A DNA stretch of 64,000 nucleotides from Bradyrhizobium elkanii USDA 76 (GTDB taxonomy: Bacteria; Pseudomonadota; Alphaproteobacteria; Rhizobiales; Xanthobacteraceae). Made by a program: the position numbers and the translations under genes. Below, piece after piece: positions 17,737 to 26,216 of this stretch; position 1 is the first letter of the stretch; every line of letters starts with the position of its first letter. The notes under the pieces were generated by a model. That model did not search any database. It worked only from the letters and a program-made list of their open reading frames with translations, and was not told where the DNA came from. The stretch is from positions 1,914,001 through 1,978,000 of the forward strand of contig NZ_CP066356.1 in assembly GCF_023278185.1 (NCBI RefSeq), in the 5' to 3' direction.

Positions 17737-18933
17737 ATGAGTGGCGAAATGATCAACGGCAAAGAAGACGAGCGGCCGATGCTGTTCCAGCCACTCACGA
17801 TTCGAGGCCTTACGCTGAAGAACCGCCTCGTTGTGCCGCCGATGGTCCATTACAGCTGCGAACCGGGAAATACCTGCGGAGCGTTTCATCTCGTACATCT
17901 TGGTCGCTATGCGCTGGGCGGCTTCGGGCTCGTCTTCGTCGAAGTGACGGCGGTGGAGGAAGTCGGACTCACGAACGAAAACGACCTTGGCATCTGGAAT
18001 GATGAGCAGGCCGAGAGCTTCAAGCCGCTGGTCGCCTTCATGAAGCGTCAGGGGACGGCGATCGGCATCCAGATCGGCCATGGCGGCCGCAAGTCGTCGG
18101 CACAGTCGGCCATGCAGGGCATGGGGCCGCTGACCGAGGAGAATCTGAAAGCCGGCGCCAGGATCTGGCAGCCGGTCGGCCCGACCGCCGAGCCGGTTGC
18201 CAAGGGTTGGTTGACGCCACGGCAATTGACCACCGCCGAATGCAAGGCCATGGTCGGCACCTGGGCAGCCGCTGCAAGGCGGGCGGTTGCCGCCGGCTTC
18301 GACACCATCGAGATCCACACCGCGCACGGCTATCTGCTGGCCTCGTTCCTGTCGCCGGTCTCCAACACACGCAATGACGAATATGGCGGCGACCGCGCCG
18401 GGCGCATGCGGCTGCCGCTCGAGATCGTCGAGGCGGTGCGCCGCGAAATGCCGGCCGACATGCCGCTGTTCGTGCGCGTCTCGTCCGTCGACGGCACCGT
18501 CGAGGGCTGGAACATGGATGATACGGTCGCCTTCGCGCACGAGCTGAAGGCGCGCGGCGTCGACGTCGTCGACTGTTCCTCCGGCGGAATCTCCGGCGCG
18601 GCTACGGCAGCGCAAGTGCCCCGCAGCCTCGGCTTCCAGGTTCCTTTTGCCGAGCGCGTGCGCAAGGAGGCGGATATCACCACCATGGCCGTCGGCATCA
18701 TTCTCGAGGCGCAGCAGGCCGAGGCCATCCTTCAGAAAGGCCAGGCCGACCTTATTGCCGTCGGGCGGCAGTCGCAGTTCAATCCCAACATCGCCCACCA
18801 CTGGGCGCACGATCTCGGCATCAACAGCCGTTTCGAAGATTGGTCGCCGGAGTTCGGCTGGTGGCTCGAGAAGCGGATCAAGACTCTCCAGGGTTTTGCC
18901 ACGCCGACGGGTGTCGTTACGCGCCACTCTTGA
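17737..18933 (+). CDS. NADH:flavin oxidoreductase (old yellow enzyme family)
   Basis: This 398-residue FMN enzyme has a TIM-barrel start 'LFQPLTIRGLTLKNRLVVPP', the 'IQIGHGGRK' strand and the H-x2-H active-site pair in IHTAHGYL, followed by SNTRNDEYGG, all hallmarks of the YqjM-like OYE class. 'VGRQSQFNPNIAHHWAHDLG' is the FMN phosphate end. Such enzymes reduce activated C=C bonds. AAGGAGA precedes the ATG. It sits just after the regulator and likely reduces an unsaturated intermediate of the same pathway. Confidence 0.92.
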   Translation: MSGEMINGKEDERPMLFQPLTIRGLTLKNRLVVPPMVHYSCEPGNTCGAFHLVHLGRYALGGFGLVFVEVTAVEEVGLTNENDLGIWNDEQAESFKPLVAFMKRQGTAIGIQIGHGGRKSSAQSAMQGMGPLTEENLKAGARIWQPVGPTAEPVAKGWLTPRQLTTAECKAMVGTWAAAARRAVAAGFDTIEIHTAHGYLLASFLSPVSNTRNDEYGGDRAGRMRLPLEIVEAVRREMPADMPLFVRVSSVDGTVEGWNMDDTVAFAHELKARGVDVVDCSSGGISGAATAAQVPRSLGFQVPFAERVRKEADITTMAVGIILEAQQAEAILQKGQADLIAVGRQSQFNPNIAHHWAHDLGINSRFEDWSPEFGWWLEKRIKTLQGFATPTGVVTRHS

Positions 18934-19019
18934 ATGGCGCCACACACACATCGCTCGCAGCCGGTGAACGGAAGGCCGTCCGCGGTATCGCCGCGATCCT
19001 TGAGAATCCGCAATACCGC

Positions 19020-19370
19020 GCGACGGATAACATGCGGATGATCACGTCGCGGGTCCCAGCAGCGCGTTTCAGGTTCGCCGCTGAACAAGACAATACGCTT
19101 CGGCTGCTTGAATTTTGCCAGCCGTCCCGATAGCGCCGCGAGAATGGCGCGTTCATCCACCGTTGCGCCGGGGGATCGCACGGCAGCCGTAACGCCCTCG
19201 CCGAAGTCGGCGATTCCAGTAGCCCGCGACCACGTTCGGTCCCTTCACTTCATACCGACCTCGTCCGTGGGCAGCCCGGCACCGCTCTCTGGGTCTGTGA
19301 TAACCTTGACGGCAGGCAGGGGACGTCCCACCGCGCCCGGGATCCGCGGACCATCATCGGGATTGGACGT
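19020..19370 (-). pseudogene. Remnant of an acyl-CoA (malonyl-CoA-type) synthetase
   Basis: Reading the minus strand from about 19370 downward gives 'IPGAVGRPLPAVKVI' followed by a frameshift into 'YEVKGPNVVAGYWN', then an internal deletion and 'ADFGEGVTAAV', 'PGATVDERAILAALSGRLAK' and FKQPKRIVLF. These are consecutive landmarks of the C-terminal half of AMP-forming acyl-CoA synthetases. The adenylation core, the region between GYWN and FGEG, and a clean C-terminal GK-lysine region are missing. No intact frame connects the pieces, so it is a decayed fragment. Coordinates are approximate. Confidence 0.75.
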
Positions 19371-19371
19371 G

Positions 19372-19779
19372 ACGCACAAAGCTTGCGAGGTGGCGGCGCG
19401 GGAAGGTGACAGCGAGCAATACTACGCGGACAACCGCGATTTTCACGAAGCGATCTACCGCGCGTGCCGCAACAGCTTCCTGGCCGATCAGGCCTTCGCT
19501 CTGCGCAAGCGCTTGAGCGCCTATCGACGCATCCAGCTTCGTGCGCGCAACAGTTTGCTGCAGTCGCTACAGGAGCACGCCGGGATTTTGAAGGCGATCC
19601 GCGCTGGCGACGAGCAGCTCGCCGCGAGCCGCCTTCACGACCACGTCCTGGTGCAGGGCGAGCGGTTCTCGGACACGGTGCTTGGCCTTGCCGGGGATCG
19701 ACGATCCGCTTCGGCTGGAAGCAGAAGTGGGACGGCGAAACAGGGGGCGTTGCCTCAAGCCGAAGATAGAAGAAGGTAG
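19372..19779 (+). pseudogene. Truncated GntR-family regulator, FCD domain only
   Basis: The reading frame encodes only the C-terminal effector domain of a FadR/GntR regulator: 'ACEVAAREGDSEQYYADNRD' with the metal-site aspartate, then FHEAIYRACRN, 'QEHAGILKAIRAGDEQ' and a histidine in LHDHV. The DNA-binding winged helix is absent. Just upstream, in the other direction, lies the acyl-CoA synthetase remnant, so the junction near 19371 is a rearrangement point. No start or ribosome site belongs to this fragment. Confidence 0.75.
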
Positions 19780-20230
19780 CGCAGGCATCGCGGGTGTGAG
19801 GAAAGGGCGGTAGCTCTCCCCGCTATCAATCGTACGATTTTCTGCGCGAAACCACGATTTTCTGCAATGCGCGACGCCTGACGGCACGGCTTGGGACCGT
19901 GATTGCGAAAACCGTATCGTCAGTGGACGAGATACCTCAGTACGAACCGAGCAAGTCGATGTCTCCGGGCGAGGCATTCCGTTCTTGGGCACCAAGCGGG
20001 TCAGCACACTGTCGGGTGCACGAGTCGAAGGTGAAGTGCTGCGGGCATCATCGACTTTCATTCGGCGATATGCTGCCCCGAAAGTGTGAGCGGCAAGTCA
20101 ACTTCACCCCCTCTCGTCGCCACCAGCCCGCAGTCGCCGCTGCTGCCTCTAAGCAGCTAATCCTGTCACTCGCAAATCCGCCGCGCGATCGCCGGCAATT
20201 TTTTGCCCGAAGGCGCTTGCAAACAAACCT
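19780..20230. other. Gene-poor stretch after the remnants
   Basis: No intact gene is visible. One plus-strand frame (about 19930-20090) gives a protein-like run without a start or recognisable family, possibly another decayed fragment. The last 40 bases become AT-rich and lead into the promoter below. Confidence 0.4.
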
Positions 20231-20233
20231 GCA

Positions 20234-20262
20234 TTGAAATAATTGTAATACACCACTAAGAT
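20234..20262 (+). promoter_or_regulatory. Putative sigma-70-type promoter of the FAD oxidoreductase operon
   Basis: TTGAAA (20234-20239) and TAAGAT (20257-20262) are separated by exactly 17 bases and lie 19 bases before the TTG start. The spacer contains a FadR-type half palindrome (20243-20253). Confidence 0.55.
20243..20253. promoter_or_regulatory. Candidate GntR/FadR-type operator
   Basis: TTGTAATACAC agrees with the FadR-subfamily consensus TNGTNNNACNA at ten of eleven positions and sits between the -35 and -10 elements, where binding would repress. A second site of the same form (TAGTACAACAC) occurs in the ABC operon promoter at 24882-24892. The GntR gene at 24000-24683 is the likely regulator. 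Confidence 0.5.
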
Positions 20263-20280
20263 ATCACAGGGAGAACACAA

Positions 20281-21606
20281 TTGGACGCCCGTGGGTCTAA
20301 CCGTGTCGATAGCGATGTGCTCGTCGTCGGAGGGGGAGCCGCAGGAGTTGCGGCCGCTGTAACCGCCGCTCGAAGGGGTCTGAAAGTCACGCTCGTGGAG
20401 CGGTATGGCTTTTGCGGCGGCGGGGCTGTGGCTGGGCTGTCGGGCACGGTGTGCGGTCTGTATGAGGCGACCGAAGCGATCAACGCCAAACCGAAGCAGG
20501 TTGTTTTTGGTTTTGCCGACGAATTTTGCCGCCGATTGGAAGCCAAAGGCGGGCTTGGCGATCCGCTGCTCTACGGAAAGACGTGGGCGCGGGTCCACGA
20601 CCCCCTGATTTGGCGCGAGGAAGCAGACGCGATGCTGCGGGAAGCCGGAGTACGCGTCGTGTTCCATGCTGTCGCTAGTGACGTGAGCATGGAGGGCGAC
20701 AGGATCGGAGGGGTGGTCATTTGGACGAAACAGGGACCCCTCGATGCGCGCGCCAAAGTTGTCGTCGACGCGAGCGGAGATGCCGATGTCGTCGCAATGG
20801 CCGGCTTGCCCAGCTTCATTGGCGACAATGGCAGGGTTCAGAACCCGACGATGATCTTTCGAATGATGGGTGTCGATATCGGTCGTTTCGTCACAGAATA
20901 CGGTGCCGACACCATCATGCCGGAAAAGATATCCGACATGATCCGCGCAAAGCACAATGCGGGTGAATACCGGCTGCCGCGCGCCAAAATCTGGCTATTC
21001 CCCACCACTCGACCCGACGAGTTACTGTGTAATTGCACGCGCGTGATCGGGCCGGACGGGCGCGAGCTCAACACGCTCTTCCATCAGGATTTCACCGACG
21101 CCGAAATCGAGGGAAGGCTTCAGGCGCGAGAATACGCCCGTTTCTTTCGCGATCATCTCGTGGGATGCGAAACCGCCTTTCTGAACGATACGGGCGTCCA
21201 GGTCGGCGTGCGCCAGACCCGTCAGGTCTCTGGTGTAAAGAGGCTTTCAAACGAAGACGTCGTCAAAGGCACCAAGTCGTCGGACGGCATTGCGGTCTCG
21301 CCTTGGCCGATCGAGCTGCACTCGGGCGTCAAGCCTCGCGTCGAGTGGCTGCTGAACGACTACTACGAAGTGCCGTATGGGTGCTTCGTGCCGGAGCGCG
21401 GGGAGGGGTTGCTGGTTGCCGGCCGCTGCCTCTCGGCGGAGCACGAAGCAGTCGCTTCAGCGCGTGTCACGGCTCAGTGTTTCTCCTACGGTCATGCGAT
21501 CGGTCATGCAGCGGTGATCGCGGTGCGCGACGGAATCGCGCCAAGGCACATCGACGGGCAGCAAGTGAGAGCAGCGGTGAACGCCGACGGCGCGCGTCTC
21601 GATTAA
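20281..21606 (+). CDS. FAD-dependent oxidoreductase
   Basis: This 441-residue flavoprotein has an N-terminal Rossmann dinucleotide motif 'DVLVVGGGAAGVAAAVTAAR' and a 'VTLVERYGFCGGG' extension, then a later FAD contact 'VVVDASGDADVVAMAG'. This is the layout of the FAD_oxidored group (thiazole/fumarate-reductase-like fold). The C terminus has 'GLLVAGRCLSAEHEAVASAR', the conserved second FAD segment. The start is the TTG at 20281, supported by AGGGAGA at good spacing. It heads a three-gene operon with a crotonase and a CoA-transferase, so it probably oxidises or reduces the imported acid before or after CoA activation. The exact reaction is not known. Confidence 0.86.
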   Translation: MDARGSNRVDSDVLVVGGGAAGVAAAVTAARRGLKVTLVERYGFCGGGAVAGLSGTVCGLYEATEAINAKPKQVVFGFADEFCRRLEAKGGLGDPLLYGKTWARVHDPLIWREEADAMLREAGVRVVFHAVASDVSMEGDRIGGVVIWTKQGPLDARAKVVVDASGDADVVAMAGLPSFIGDNGRVQNPTMIFRMMGVDIGRFVTEYGADTIMPEKISDMIRAKHNAGEYRLPRAKIWLFPTTRPDELLCNCTRVIGPDGRELNTLFHQDFTDAEIEGRLQAREYARFFRDHLVGCETAFLNDTGVQVGVRQTRQVSGVKRLSNEDVVKGTKSSDGIAVSPWPIELHSGVKPRVEWLLNDYYEVPYGCFVPERGEGLLVAGRCLSAEHEAVASARVTAQCFSYGHAIGHAAVIAVRDGIAPRHIDGQQVRAAVNADGARLD

Positions 21607-21621
21607 CAGGATCGCGAACAG

Positions 21622-22365
21622 ATGATCAAGCTAGACAATCAAGGTCCGATCGCCATCGTTACGATCAATCGCGCGGAGCGCCGCAATGCGTTGGGTTCGC
21701 AGCTCATGCGGGATCTGAACGCCGCCCTGGCCGATTCAGAGCGCAATGACGCGATCAGCGCAATTGTGCTGACGGGCGCCCCGCCCGCATTCTGTGCCGG
21801 AAGCGACCTCAAGGAGCTGGCCGGCCTCTCTATCGCGGATATGTGCAAGCACGAGGCCGAAACCGCAACGTTCGCGCGCGCGATCGGCTACCGCGCCAAG
21901 CCGGTCATCGCGGCCGTCGAAGGATACGCTCTGGGAGGCGGAATGATCCTTGCGGCATCGTGCGACATCGTGGTGGCTGCGTCGAACGCGCGATGGCATC
22001 TGCCGGAAGCCCCGAACGGTTGGCTGCCGCCGTGGGGGCTTACGGCGCTCCTGACTCGGGTCGGTCCGGTGCGGGCGCGCCGTCTCACGTGGGGCGCGGC
22101 TTCGATCGACACGATCGAGGCGGCGAGGATCGGCTTGGTCGATGACGTCGCCGAGCCGGGCGCCGCGCTTTCTCTGGCAACGGAGATTGCCGTCGGTCTT
22201 TCCAAAGTGCCGCCCGAAGCCGTCGCGTCGACGAAGCGCTTCTTCGACCGCTTCATCATGGCGGACGCCGAGCGCCTGGACGAAGTCTCGTCCCGGGAGT
22301 TCGCGTCGAACTGCGAAACGCCGAGTTCCCAAAAAACCTTTGAACGCTTTACGGTGAAGTCGTGA
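21622..22365 (+). CDS. Crotonase-family enoyl-CoA hydratase/isomerase (copy A)
   Basis: This 247-residue protein has the crotonase fold motifs 'AFCAGSDLKEL' and 'GYALGGGMILA'. The first hydratase glutamate is replaced (GGGMILA), while the second is kept in HLPEAPNG, so isomerase or other crotonase chemistry is more likely than simple hydration. It is a paralogue of the protein at 29492-30250: both share a (H/S)LPE(A/V)P(N/H)GWL(P/T)PWG segment. AGGA precedes the ATG, and it overlaps the CoA-transferase start by four bases. Confidence 0.87.
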   Translation: MIKLDNQGPIAIVTINRAERRNALGSQLMRDLNAALADSERNDAISAIVLTGAPPAFCAGSDLKELAGLSIADMCKHEAETATFARAIGYRAKPVIAAVEGYALGGGMILAASCDIVVAASNARWHLPEAPNGWLPPWGLTALLTRVGPVRARRLTWGAASIDTIEAARIGLVDDVAEPGAALSLATEIAVGLSKVPPEAVASTKRFFDRFIMADAERLDEVSSREFASNCETPSSQKTFERFTVKS

Positions 22366-23963
22366 ACAAAATCGTCGATGCCGCGACGGCAGTTGGATCC
22401 ATTCAGGACGGATCCTCGGTAGGTTGCGTGGGTGTGATCGGTTGGGTAACGCCCGATACTCTCTTGAAGGCCCTTGGCGACAAATTCCGTAAGACAGGCA
22501 GCCCGAAAAACCTGACCTTCTACTTCCCGGTCGGGACTGGCGACGCTCAGGGCATCAAGGGCATGGACCACGTAGCGCAGGAAGGATTGATGAAGCGCAT
22601 GGTGAGCGGTTCATACATCAATCCTGTCGACCCCAAGACGGGAAAGCGACCCGAGCTCATGCGTCTCATCCGTGAGAACAGGATCGAAGCCTACTCCTGG
22701 CCGATCGGAGCGACGATGCATTGGCTACGCGAGATAGCTCGTCGTAGTCCAGGTTACATGACCGAAATCGGGATCGGTACCTACATCGATCCCGACAATG
22801 GCGGCGGCCGGTTCACGGAAAGAGCACGAGACAATCTCGTGAGAAAAATCGAATTCGACGGAAAGCCGTATCTATTCTATCCGGCATGGAAGTTGGACAC
22901 CGTGTTCATCTACGCATCGACCTCAGACGAGTTCGGAAATCTGTCTTTCGAGAACGAGGCGCTTGTGTCCTCGAATATTGCGCTGGTGCTGGCAGCCAAG
23001 GCCCATGGCGGCCGCGTCGTAGCGCAAGTGCGGCGAGCCGTGCCTCACGGCCAGAGAGCCGCATCCGAAGTCCGGATTCCAGGCATGTTTGTCGATGCAG
23101 TCGTCGTCGACCCCAAGATGATGATGACGACCGACGTCGAGTTCGACCCGGCTTACTTCGGCGGTGAGCGCAGGGCGCTGTCTCAACTCCCTCCGATCCC
23201 GTCGTCCGCCGACAAGGTCGTCGCATCGCGGGCAGCGAAGGAAGTGCGGAAACGCGAACTCTCCATTTTTGGTTTTGGGGCGGCGGCCGATGTGCCGCTC
23301 GTAATGGCGGAGCAGGGGCTGCTTCACGGCGACGAGCTCAAGGACTATTGGTTTACCACCGAGCACGGATCCTACGGCGGGATTGTCATGTCTGGATGGC
23401 AGTTTTCCGCGAATCTGAATCCCGATGCGATCCTCGACGGCGTCTATCAGTTCGATGCCATTGATGGAGGGTTGTGCAACTTTGCGGCACTCGCCTTCGC
23501 TCAGTTCGACCAGCGCGGCCGAGTCAATGTATCGAAGTTCGGCGCCGCCAATCCAGGCGCGGGCGGCTTTATCGACATCGCGCAAAGCGCCAAGCGCTTG
23601 GTCTTTACCGGAACCTTTACCACTGGAGGGCTCGATGTCGGCTTTGGCGGCGGGAAACTGAGCATCGTCACGGAAGGCAAGGTTCGCAAGTTCGCGAAGC
23701 AGGTGGAGCACATCACTTACGCGGTTACCGACGGCGTCAAGCGCGGCCAGACCGCCCTGGTGATCACCGAGCGAGCAGTATTCGAAGTTGCTCCGGAGGG
23801 ACTGGTGCTGACGGAAGTGGCGCCAGGTATCGACGTTCGGCGCGATGTGCTCGAGCAGATGGAGTTCGCCCCTTGGCAAGTCGCAGACGAACTGAAGTTG
23901 ATGGATGCGAGCTTCTTCGTCGATCCCGGTCGGACAAGTGCAGTTCGGGGGCAAGCCGGTTAG
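22362..23963 (+). CDS. Two-domain CoA-transferase (family I, acetate/propionate type)
   Basis: This 533-residue protein joins the alpha and beta CoA-transferase domains in one chain. The alpha half includes 'IGIGTYIDPDNGGGRFTERA'. The beta half has TTEHGSYGG near residue 330, containing the glutamate that forms the acyl-enzyme intermediate. 'FGAANPGAGGFIDIAQSAKR' and 'FTGTFTTGGLDVG' complete the signature. The start is GTG 22362, overlapping the crotonase stop. It should activate the operon's acid substrate with CoA from a short acyl-CoA donor. Confidence 0.9.
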   Translation: MNKIVDAATAVGSIQDGSSVGCVGVIGWVTPDTLLKALGDKFRKTGSPKNLTFYFPVGTGDAQGIKGMDHVAQEGLMKRMVSGSYINPVDPKTGKRPELMRLIRENRIEAYSWPIGATMHWLREIARRSPGYMTEIGIGTYIDPDNGGGRFTERARDNLVRKIEFDGKPYLFYPAWKLDTVFIYASTSDEFGNLSFENEALVSSNIALVLAAKAHGGRVVAQVRRAVPHGQRAASEVRIPGMFVDAVVVDPKMMMTTDVEFDPAYFGGERRALSQLPPIPSSADKVVASRAAKEVRKRELSIFGFGAAADVPLVMAEQGLLHGDELKDYWFTTEHGSYGGIVMSGWQFSANLNPDAILDGVYQFDAIDGGLCNFAALAFAQFDQRGRVNVSKFGAANPGAGGFIDIAQSAKRLVFTGTFTTGGLDVGFGGGKLSIVTEGKVRKFAKQVEHITYAVTDGVKRGQTALVITERAVFEVAPEGLVLTEVAPGIDVRRDVLEQMEFAPWQVADELKLMDASFFVDPGRTSAVRGQAG

Positions 23964-23969
23964 GAAGTT

Positions 23970-23992
23970 CCCCGGTTTCGACGAGACCGGGG
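23970..23992. terminator. Hairpin between convergent genes
   Basis: CCCCGGTTTCG and CGAGACCGGGG form a near-perfect inverted repeat (one G-T pair) between the stops of the CoA-transferase and the GntR gene. There is no clear T run, so it could be a weak bidirectional terminator or an mRNA 3' end stabiliser. Confidence 0.45.
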
Positions 23993-23999
23993 ATGCCGA

Positions 24000-24683
24000 T
24001 CATCTGCCCGACCCGACGCTGATCTCGAATATCTGTCGTGTGTAATTTTCGATCTGCTCCATCAGAGCGGTGACGGCAACGAGTGCCCCTTGCTCGTCAT
24101 GCTGCGAAACCGCGCGTGCTCGCGCCGCGTGAAGGACGCCCATTGCACCGAGGTTCTGCAGGTCGCTCTCGTACCTGTAATAGAATCTCCGCGACATCGC
24201 GTGAAGCGGCGAGATTGAGCGGGTTGCGAATGGGTTGCCGGCAGCCGCGGCGATAAGACCGTTCGCTTTAAAGACCTCACGCAAGTATTTTTCGAGGTTG
24301 CCGTGCTTGCCCGCGCTTTCGATTTCGTCGGCAGCGGCGAGAAGGCGCTCTCGGTCGCTTGCGAGGATGCGGCGAGCCGCCCTTATCGAAATGAAAATCT
24401 CGAGTTCGCGCCGCAGCTCGATCGCCAACAACTGCTCATGAACATTTATCTCGGTAATCATCAAGCCGTGTCGAGGCAGAATGGTCACGAGACGGTCCGC
24501 CTGAAGGCGTTTCACCGCCTCGCGCACCGGTGTGCGGCCGATGCCGATCTCCTCTGCCAATCCCTCCTCAGACCAGTGACTGCCGGGCGGCAGCTGCAGT
24601 GTCACGATCATCTCCTCGAGCCGCCGGTGAGCCGTGTCGGCCTGAGATTCGGGAGGGGAAGGTACTCCGACCTTTTTCGCCAT
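24000..24683 (-). CDS. GntR-family transcriptional regulator (FadR/FCD type)
   Basis: This 227-residue regulator has an N-terminal winged helix with 'SEEGLAEEIGIGRTPVREAV' (residues about 36-55) and a C-terminal FCD domain with 'ELRRELEIFISIRAARR' and 'FKANGLIAAAAGNPF'. I chose the ATG at 24683 (MAKKVGVP); an in-frame extension to 24797 has no support. It is convergent with the CoA-transferase and divergent from the ABC operon. Two matching candidate operators in the flanking promoters suggest that it represses both. The effector is unknown. Confidence 0.9.
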   Translation of the reverse strand: MAKKVGVPSPPESQADTAHRRLEEMIVTLQLPPGSHWSEEGLAEEIGIGRTPVREAVKRLQADRLVTILPRHGLMITEINVHEQLLAIELRRELEIFISIRAARRILASDRERLLAAADEIESAGKHGNLEKYLREVFKANGLIAAAAGNPFATRSISPLHAMSRRFYYRYESDLQNLGAMGVLHAARARAVSQHDEQGALVAVTALMEQIENYTRQIFEISVGSGR

Positions 24684-24855
24684 TGGACGCCAAGCTCTTA
24701 GCGCGCGCAAGGCGCGATGTGGGTGTCTCTTACGAATATCCTCGCTGCGACGTTCGGGACAAGCGCAGCGCGAGCGGATCTCACACAATGCGCACACCTA
24801 AATCGACCCCCTCCCAGGGCTGAGCGGCCATCATCCAGGAAAACGCAATGATGTG

Positions 24856-24884
24856 TTGACGAAACTTTTGTAAGATATTACTAG
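24856..24884 (+). promoter_or_regulatory. Putative promoter of the second ABC operon
   Basis: TTGACG (24856-24861) is followed after 17 bases by TACTAG (24879-24884). The -10 overlaps the candidate GntR site. It lies 37 bases before the substrate-binding protein gene, which has a strong GGGAGGA ribosome site. Confidence 0.5.
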
Positions 24885-24892
24885 TACAACAC
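24882..24892. promoter_or_regulatory. Candidate GntR/FadR-type operator (second)
   Basis: TAGTACAACAC fits TNGTNNNACNA at ten of eleven positions, with the same deviation as the site at 20243-20253. It overlaps the predicted -10, and a longer TTGTA/TACAA inverted repeat (about 24869-24889) surrounds it. The adjacent divergent GntR gene is the natural candidate regulator. Confidence 0.5.
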
Positions 24893-24921
24893 AAGCGCAA
24901 CGACGCCGAGGGAGGATATTC

Positions 24922-26100
24922 ATGTCTTGCTGGAAAGGGGCCCTGATTGCAGGGGGCATCGCTTCCGGACTGCTGTTCGGATCGGCGGCCAAGGCCGAAG
25001 ACGTCGTCAAGATCGGGCAGATCGAGGCCCTGACCGGCGCAACCGCTACCTACGGCTGGATGTCGGCGCAGGGTACCAAGGTTGCGGTCGAGGAAATCAA
25101 CGCGAAGGGCGGCTTCAAGGTAGGCGACAGGACTTACAAGCTCGAACTGCAGCAGGTCGATACGCGCGGCGAGCCCCGCGAGGCGACCGTGCAGTTCCGC
25201 AAGATGATGGAAGAGAAAGTTCACTTCGTCTTCGGGCCATTTCTGACCAACGTCTTCAACGCCATCGAGCCGATAGCCAATCAGAACAACGGCAAGTTCC
25301 TGCTGTTCGCGGGCGCGACGTCGGCGCACGCAGCGCTTGGCAAGCCCGACCATGACTATCTGCTGCGAACCTGGAACTGGGACGCGGGGTCAGCGGGTTT
25401 CGGCAAGCTGATGGTGGACTATTTGAAGAAGCTCAATACCAGGAAGGTGGCGATGCTTTTCCAGAACGACGCCTTCGGCAAGACCGCCGTCGATATCTAT
25501 AGCGCGCTCTTGAAGGATGCCGGAATTGAACTGCAGGTCGAATTGTTCGAGCCCGGCACGAAGGACTTCAGCGCGGTACTCGCGAAGCTCGCGGCGGGCA
25601 AGCCGGACATTCTCTTCCCGGGTTATTCGGATGCCGTCCTCTACGATATCGTGAGGCAGTCGACCGAATCCGGTTTCGGCAATCGTTTCTTTCTCGTTCG
25701 TGGCTCCATCGGGCCGGCGCTGAAGAACAAGGACGCAATCGAAGACTATATCGCATACGTTCCGAAGTATTTCGAGGGTGCTGAAAAGACCGAGCCGAAG
25801 GTCCGCGCCTTTATCGAAAGCTATCAGAAGCTGTTCAAGCGCGAATTTCCCTACGATCAAGCACCGCTTTGCTCCTCATCTTGTTACGATCATGTCTACA
25901 TGCTCGTGGAGGCCATGCAGAAGGCTGGCACGGTCGACGACGTGGCAAAGATCCGTGCTGCTCTGATGAGCATGACCTATGAGGGCATGTGGAGAATCAA
26001 ATACGACAAGACCGGAGAGGCCGTGTTCGGGTTCGATGTCGTCCACGTGCGCAAGGGTGGTGCCATCGAGAGAGTGCCTTACGACCCGACCAAGGAGTAA
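24922..26100 (+). CDS. livK: ABC transporter substrate-binding protein (LivK-like)
   Basis: This 392-residue periplasmic binding protein has a Sec signal peptide (residues 1-25, cleavage near AKAED). It then shows the family start 'VVKIGQIEALTGATATYG', 'GFKVGDRTYKLELQQVDT' and 'RKVAMLFQNDAFGKTAVDIY'. Two cysteines in APLCSSSCYD near residues 315-319 are unusual and could be linked. It heads the second ABC importer. The downstream crotonase and acyl-CoA dehydrogenase and the upstream CoA-transferase suggest a carboxylic acid ligand. Confidence 0.9.
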   Translation: MSCWKGALIAGGIASGLLFGSAAKAEDVVKIGQIEALTGATATYGWMSAQGTKVAVEEINAKGGFKVGDRTYKLELQQVDTRGEPREATVQFRKMMEEKVHFVFGPFLTNVFNAIEPIANQNNGKFLLFAGATSAHAALGKPDHDYLLRTWNWDAGSAGFGKLMVDYLKKLNTRKVAMLFQNDAFGKTAVDIYSALLKDAGIELQVELFEPGTKDFSAVLAKLAAGKPDILFPGYSDAVLYDIVRQSTESGFGNRFFLVRGSIGPALKNKDAIEDYIAYVPKYFEGAEKTEPKVRAFIESYQKLFKREFPYDQAPLCSSSCYDHVYMLVEAMQKAGTVDDVAKIRAALMSMTYEGMWRIKYDKTGEAVFGFDVVHVRKGGAIERVPYDPTKE

Positions 26101-26113
26101 GGCTCGTTCGTCG

Positions 26114-26167
<54 letters not shown>

Positions 26168-26186
26168 CTCGGGAAGGCGTCACGAA

Positions 26187-26216
26187 ATGCGCCTCCCGCG
26201 GACCTTCGATCAATGA
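26187..26216 (+). CDS. Possible 9-codon leader ORF coupled to livH
   Basis: ATG at 26187 has GGAAGG ten bases upstream, encodes MRLPRTFDQ and ends in a TGA that overlaps the permease ATG (ATGA). The permease itself lacks a good ribosome site, so translation may depend on this leader. It could equally be chance. Confidence 0.3.
   Translation: MRLPRTFDQ

Noticed and set aside
17641..18951. 436-codon minus-strand frame opposite the old-yellow-enzyme gene
   Set aside because: Shadow of a clear enzyme; arginine- and histidine-rich, no ribosome site.
22923..23954. 343-codon minus-strand frame opposite the CoA-transferase gene
   Set aside because: Antisense shadow; no recognisable motif.
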